Below, in pieces: positions 58,725-64,000 of a stretch of DNA of 64,000 nt; within the stretch, counting starts at the first letter, position 1, and the number at the start of each line of letters is the position of its first letter. Source of the DNA: Trichobilharzia szidati (lineage: Eukaryota; Platyhelminthes; Trematoda; Strigeidida; Schistosomatidae); the NCBI GenBank assembly GCA_944472155.2, contig OX235271.1, positions 98,159,256 to 98,223,255 of the forward strand, given 5' to 3'. The notes beneath the pieces were generated by a model. That model made no database searches. It saw nothing but the letters and a program-made list of their open reading frames with translations, and was not told the DNA's origin. The position numbers and the translations under genes are program-made.

Positions 58725-59400
58725 TAAGGAAAGGTTGCCTGTCATTTTCTGTGATCTTCTTAGCTTCTGTGGACTGTACCTTGCATGAGACCATGGACTG
58801 ACTGAAAAACCTGGAAGATTTGGATTTCGCGAATAATTTGTGTCACGTGTCGAATACTTACCACCTAAAACCAACGAGCTGACAAAGTGTACAACGAAGA
58901 CAGTACTCTGAGTAAACACAAAGAAAACATAGTTGATGAAAATACTCAAGGAACAAAAGTTAACACCAATTATCATCAACAAGAAGAATTTAGAGGAAGT
59001 CATCCCCTTCACTTTAGTGGGTATTATCCTTTCAGTTACACTATGCAAAGAGTGCTAAAGTCGAAGCTATGTAGGCAAGATAAATATTTATTACTCTGAG
59101 GTCAATGTGTGGGTCTACAGCACTCAGCACAACGTAAAAGATTTGAGTTTTAAACATTAATTTCAGGTCAGCACTTCTATATTGTGTGTACCTGGAAAGA
59201 TTTTCAACAGACTGCAGACTAAAATCAACAGCTGCCTTTGCCCAATACTGAGGATGATGTGGATGACTAGAAAGAAAGTAAGAAAGGACAACAAGGAACT
59301 TTCTTTGGTAACCATCCAAGAACATTCTGCCAAATAAATACCAGAAGAAAATGGAGGAGAACTGGACGCTCACTGAGGAGAACACGCCATAGTGTGTCAT
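58725..59400 (+). pseudogene. RTE-type retrotransposon fragment, second lineage
   Basis: Plus-strand frames: 'EVRKGCLSFSVIFLASVDC' (the RTGVRQGCLLSP block) near 58.72 kb, then 'LKNLEDLDFANNLCHVS', where the catalytic FADD is FANN. Then come a decayed stretch, 'FINSCL'-like text near 59.2 kb and a basic 'RRKWRRTGRSL' near 59.35 kb, matching the 'RRW.WIG' block. Stops are frequent. Orientation is opposite to the two other RTE copies. Confidence 0.7.
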
Positions 59401-59409
59401 AGCATTTTG

Positions 59410-60540
59410 TCGAATGGGACCTTAAGCAGTATTAATCATTGTTGTTGCCATAACTGCACTAACAGGAGGAGAACTTTGGAGTTCTTCTTAAATTTAAAGT
59501 GCTGAACCAGTCTTAGTTTAAATGCCTTCCACATCTAAACTGAGCATGAAAACTACGCATGCTTTTTATATTATGGATTTGATTATGCACTTTTTAGTGA
59601 AAAATCACGGCCAGTTCCCGGAAACAGTAAATATTTTCTTAGTCGTATTTCAGTCACTTATTTAACTGTAGATACTACGGAACCTTTAAGTAAACTATAA
59701 TTCAATTAAACACAACTAGTCTGTGCTCACTTCAATTGCATAACTGAATAGTTCAGCAATACAGAGCAAGCGACATGTCACTCAACTTAATGACCAAATG
59801 AGATTAGAATATGTATACATGAAAAACTTGTCAGGCACTTCAAAACTGTTTTTACAATGCTATTGTTTTCGAAAGTAATATCAATTTGATTCTGATTCTG
59901 ACAAGTGCTTTTTGATGAAATGTGAGAAACAAAATTTTATTTGATCGAAAGGAAGACGTTAAATTTGCAAATGAATATTTAAATATTCATTGTTATCACT
60001 AGAATTCTCACGATGAAAATTTGGATTGAAAAGCAGAAATAAATTGGTAGAAAATGGGAATATATATAAAGAGTTACGTAAAAGACGTTGTGACAAAAGT
60101 TTCACACTCACGCTCAAAAAACAATATTTTGGTTCAAATATCGATAGATGTAGGGAAATTTCTATCAGATGCTTCATATATAACAAAAGAGTCGTTTTGT
60201 GAAAAAAATAAAATAAGCAGTTGTTACTTACAAATACTGTTGCAATCCCAAATGAAAAGTTTTTACATCTAAAGGTTTTTAAAAATATCTTATTCTGATC
60301 GTATTTTGATCAGTGAGTAAGTCTGAATCTCGAAGACCTAACGCGTGAACACGTTAACAAAAATTAAATTACCGCTTTAATCAGGGTCGCAAATGTTTCC
60401 AGATTTAGGAAATTTAAACAAACTTGATGTCCAATATTGTTTTTAACTAACTGCTGTAAACTGTTACGATTTCTTTGTGCTTGCTTATTGATTTTTATGT
60501 TAAATATTTTTAGTCTTCGGTGAACTTCTGCATAGTTCGT
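59410..60540. other. No recognisable gene
   Basis: A 72-codon plus-strand ORF at 60054-60272 and its minus-strand counterpart have no motif. AT-rich intergenic sequence. Confidence 0.5.
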
Positions 60541-60710
60541 GCCGCCATAAGACTGTCACAGCTTTGGTTAACTTCAAGGGGAGTGGTGTTGGGATTATTT
60601 AAATGAAGTTACTGGTATGTAGTGTATCAAAGCCATCCTTTAACACGTTAGTCATCCGGGGCCGTTGACAAGAAAAGAGATAATAATAACGGGTATTATT
60701 AGTGTAGGTC

Positions 60711-60857
60711 ATGGATGGTAAACTCGAAGTGAATAGATATGAGAGCGCACTCGAGTCTTTGTCCTCTGGTGAGCTATTCACCATGAATTCCCACGAGGAA
60801 GCCCATAAGCACTTAGTGGCAGAATACCTTTGTCTGGGTGATTCTGGTGATTTGTAG
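60711..60857 (+). other. Short ORF with protein-like composition (48 aa)
   Basis: ATG at 60711 to TAG at 60855-60857. The peptide begins MDGKLEVNRYESALESL and contains 'MNSHEEAHKHLVAEYLCLG'. It is charged, non-repetitive and unlike AT-rich chance translations. An upstream TATTAGTGTAG could serve as a splice acceptor. Function unknown; it may be the remnant of a dispersed repeat ORF. Confidence 0.3.
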
Positions 60858-61299
60858 TCCTATAGGTAGTAATTAAGTTCACCCTAAGCTAAATGTAGTT
60901 ATTTATGAAAAGACTTAATTCCCTTACGCTTTTATCAAATAGTTTCTTACGGAAACTCTTTCCTTTTTTTCCAACTTTTAATGTTTATATCATATACAGT
61001 GTACTATCTAAAGTTGTATTTTTCAGTTATGGTCATGCCTGTACAAACAGTTTATTAGTCATGTAAATCCCCAATTTATGTCAGTAAAATATCATTATTA
61101 CTAAGAGATTCGCGTCTCTTCTGGGCAGACAGGGAGCGGTGATATTGTGCAGTTCAAGTTGTGGTCTGATGTATGTTTCGTACAACTATAGAAAGAGCTT
61201 AGGAAAGAGTGTACGAAACTGTCCTTGTGCAAATTGCATGACCGCACATTCCCCAGTTACATTCCCTTTGTAATTTACGCTTGTGTCCATTTTTACTTT

Positions 61300-61665
61300 A
61301 GAACTAGACCTAAGTCTCGCTCCAACGTTCCGCAAGACAATCTCTCTTTGCACAGGGTGTAACTTCCATTCCGCAGCCTAAAGCTGCGTCATTGCACTCA
61401 ATACTTTGCACTCTTTCAGGTTGAAACTCATACCATTGGCCACCGCCCAGTCTTCCAGAATCTTCAGGTCTGCCTGCAGCCTCTCTGAGTCTTCCAAACA
61501 CTTTGTTGTTCTCCAAGTCTTTACGTCATCAGCGTGAAGATACGATCAGCTCAGACAACACGATAGGTCGTTGTTAAAAATCAAGAACATTAGTGATTCT
61601 AGGATAGAGCCTGCGATACTCCTGATGATAAATTAACTCCTAATACTCTCGGAGATTCATCCACT
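61300..61665 (-). pseudogene. CR1/Jockey-type reverse transcriptase fragment
   Basis: The minus strand gives 'SGVSQ' and, after a frameshift, 'GSILESLMFLIFNNDL' (61.65-61.57 kb). A broken catalytic region follows ending in 'DDVKTWRTT', then 'LEDSERLQADLKILEDWA' and 'MSFNLKECKVL', the order of CR1/Jockey RT palm and thumb. Dead, short fragment. Confidence 0.72.
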
Positions 61666-61669
61666 GGCG

Positions 61670-62220
61670 CTCATTGTAGTTTTTCATAAATATTTTCCTG
61701 ATTGTCCCCAAGTAAATGATAGAAAGCTGCAAGTAATGAGCTCAGAAAATGATCAACAGCATATCACCAGGTTCAGATATGTTGATTTTGCTTCCTACAA
61801 TTTTTCCAGTTAGACCGATCGTTATAATGACCTTTGAAAGATTTCGTAGTCTTGTTATTTAAAGCTTTATCATCACTGATGAACTCATCATTTCAAAACG
61901 TCTCTACATTTGATTATGTTTTACAAGCCATATTCACTTAGAGAGAATGAAGAAATAAGTATGGTTCGGAGGCTGTGAACGTTTTTGAAGCCCCTTTACT
62001 TTACTATCACAATCAGAAGAAAGATGAGTTGATGACTGTAATATGTGTATCTCATCTCCCATCCTTATTGTTTTCTGAGGTGAACGGATGTTTACGTCCA
62101 CGCAAAGTGCACTGTGAACAGAAGCAAGATCTTATCCTCCTAATCCTATAAATCTTGTTCTGCTTAGACTAAAGAAGACTACGAACAACAAATAGGCCTT
62201 GCGAAATACGAATATATTTC
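61670..62220. other. No recognisable gene
   Basis: No frame or repeat could be identified. Confidence 0.5.
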
Positions 62221-62224
62221 GGAA

Positions 62225-62774
62225 TCAGAGTGCTTACGCAATGGCTAGTGATCGTGCAAGAACAACCCATTGTAACACGACGGTATGCCAACATAGGGGG
62301 TCAAGGAAGCTGGTCTAAACAATCTTATCTTCAACGATCAGTTTGTGTATCTGTGCAGACCGGGGTGCACTATTGGATTTTCAATGGACAAGAGCCCGGC
62401 AGATTCTTTTTGGTGTGATTGCGTATCTCTGCATTATCTTCAAATCATTTTCAATCTATAACCTTATATTCTTTCCCTAGTTGTTGAACAGCCTAAACAC
62501 CAGGTCAGGTGGGCCAGGCCAAAAAGTCAGTAAGTAGTGTGGCCAGAGCTCAGGTCTATTAAGGTAGATGGCCGCACATCAATCATTAGCGTCATTTCTA
62601 TTTCAAACCAATTGAAAGCTAGCTGGAATTAGTTCAAGCAGCATAACTAACTAGATCACATAGCGTGGATGCTTCAGCTTAACGAGTCAAATTAAACAGT
62701 GGTGGCCGTCATCAAATACTCAGTGAGAAATGCTGCAGACTAATAATTTTCAGGAATCACTTACCGCTACATTG
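62225..62774 (-). repeat. Decayed solo LTR, copy 2 of the 11-kb repeat
   Basis: The minus strand begins TGTAGCGGTAAGTGATTCC…AAAATTATTA. This matches the first 35 bases of the CsRn1/Boudicca-type LTR at 2119 with few changes, then diverges into the sequence shared with 10960-11420. No internal element is attached, so it is best read as a solo LTR of a related, older family. The left boundary is approximate. Confidence 0.6.
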
Positions 62775-62789
62775 TATTTATTCAAAATA

Positions 62790-63770
62790 TATCAAAAGTG
62801 AATATCAGCACATGTGTAGGGGACTTATGTTAGAGTTCACTAGTATTACAAAATATGAAATAAAATTCAAGTTAATGGAATGTTAAGTAACAGTATATTA
62901 CCAAAAATGCAACGACACGTTATATCAACAAAAGGGTTACTTGGAAATAAAGTTGAAGTCCTCTGCTACAAATTATTTATGTAACCCACGGAGACGTTAG
63001 TTGTTTGGACGGAGTAGGTTGTAGCTGCTGTGTCCCGGTTGTATAATTGTCTTCGGTTGAGCGTAGTGGACTCCTACAATAAATCCGAAAGATACAACAC
63101 GGTGAGAGCTGAGCTAGTAAGCCAAAGAAACCAAGGAGAAGGCGAAATCTCCAACAGCAGAGTGTATTTTTCCAATCGTACCCGGAAGCCCAGGGGTATT
63201 TCAACCAGAAGCGTTTTAAACAAAAATTATGTACAATATGTCTAATTTCTACAAATAACCAAAAAGTGTACAATCACATTGTTACGCACTCCACACATGA
63301 AGTGGAATTTTGCAATTAGTCACGTTGATTAACTTGAATAACTTCATGAAAATAGCTTCTGTAAGATCTAATTAATTCATCTTTGTTTACAAAATATTCG
63401 TCACCTACAAACTAAATAGTGAAGTACACCAGTAACGAGTATGAAATTATTTAAATACCCTTTAATTGAATAAGCAATTCATTTTTAAGAGCAGAATCAA
63501 ATGTCGAAAATGAAGGTGCTGTGCAAATTTAACACGATAGGAAAGAAAGACAAAAAAGAAAGAAGCATTTGCTGTAGAACTATCTGGGAAGAAAGATACT
63601 TAAAATTTCATTTTGTCCTCTGAGATAGGAGGAGTTTCTAACGAAAGATTGACATCCGAAAGATTAGCAGAGAAGCACTGAAAATTTTTAAGGAGAAAAG
63701 CAGAGTACATTTGTGTACAAAAAGACCACTGTTCTATGAATTAGAATTTAAGTGTGATGAGATTTTAGAA
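62790..63770. other. No confirmed gene
   Basis: A 98-codon minus-strand ORF (63273-62977) and an overlapping plus-strand one lie in a locally GC-richer patch (62980-63240) that could be a repeat. No motif is recognised. Confidence 0.4.
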
Positions 63771-63778
63771 GCAATTAC

Positions 63779-64000
63779 CTGACGGATCTAATGTGAAATA
63801 AAGAGGACATATCCAGTCGTTCAACTGAACCTGCTGTACAAAATGGAGTTAAATCACATAATCTAGAGGAAACCAATTTCCAATTTTCAGTAACTGGAGA
63901 TGCTTCTACAAATTCACATTGACGTGCGGTGGGAAGTGTATAGGATGAACGGAGGGACTGCGGTTTACTAAGATTGTTGGACATATTTCGAGGAGTCCGT
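63779..64000 (-). CDS. Coding exon of a minus-strand gene, window edge
   Basis: An open frame with protein-like composition runs from the window end to a good donor (GTAATT) at 63778, leaving phase 2. An ATG at 63984 (MSNNLSKPQSLRSS) could be the start, but the frame is also open upstream. Ser/Leu-rich, with 'VTENWKLVSSRLCDLTPFC'. It could be a 5' exon of the coiled-coil gene; however, its phase does not fit the 55.4-kb exon directly, so intervening exons or a separate gene are needed. Confidence 0.45.

Noticed and set aside
1..64000. CRISPR arrays, rRNA genes, bacterial operons
   Set aside because: None seen. Introns, polyadenylation signals and eukaryotic retroelements throughout.

Overview
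The window is AT-rich, intron-bearing eukaryotic DNA dominated by transposable elements. It most likely comes from a trematode of the blood-fluke type (Schistosoma). The grounds are: tRNA-headed SINEs that carry a hammerhead-ribozyme scaffold (the Sm-alpha class); a Ty3/gypsy element of the CsRn1/Boudicca type with a divergent Cys/His Gag motif; RTE-type (SR2-like) and Penelope-like (PLE) relics; and a 35-nt intron in a ribosomal protein gene. No species is claimed.

Layout. 1-5.46 kb: two nearly identical LTR elements pointing away from each other. The left one is cut by the window edge. The right one (2119-5456) keeps Gag, protease and reverse transcriptase but has lost RNase H and integrase. 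5.5-10.9 kb: no recognisable gene. 10.9-16.8 kb: minus-strand relics, in order a gypsy LTR-like piece, a gypsy integrase, an RTE-type non-LTR element and a PLE reverse transcriptase. 17-19.8 kb: the only clearly functional housekeeping gene, ribosomal protein S8, on the plus strand. 20.8-21.5 kb: a dead non-LTR RT. 23.4-55.4 kb: a long minus-strand gene read here as ten exons of a mostly coiled-coil protein, with introns full of SINEs, PLE and RTE pieces. One intron also holds a structurally complete 4.47-kb Ty3/gypsy element (46093-50563) with matching LTRs and a 4-bp target duplication. 56.9-62.8 kb: more PLE, RTE, CR1/Jockey-type and LTR debris. 63.78-64 kb: a further minus-strand coding exon running off the end.

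How it fits together. RPS8 belongs to the 40S ribosomal subunit. The coiled-coil gene has no assigned function. Exon junctions agree in phase from the 55-kb exon to the 34-kb exon and again between the last two exons. The phase breaks between 34.0 and 26.4 kb, so at least one exon there was missed. All remaining coding-like sequence belongs to mobile elements. Two of these (the right CsRn1/Boudicca-like copy and the 46-50 kb gypsy copy) look young from LTR identity, but both carry lesions in their coding regions.
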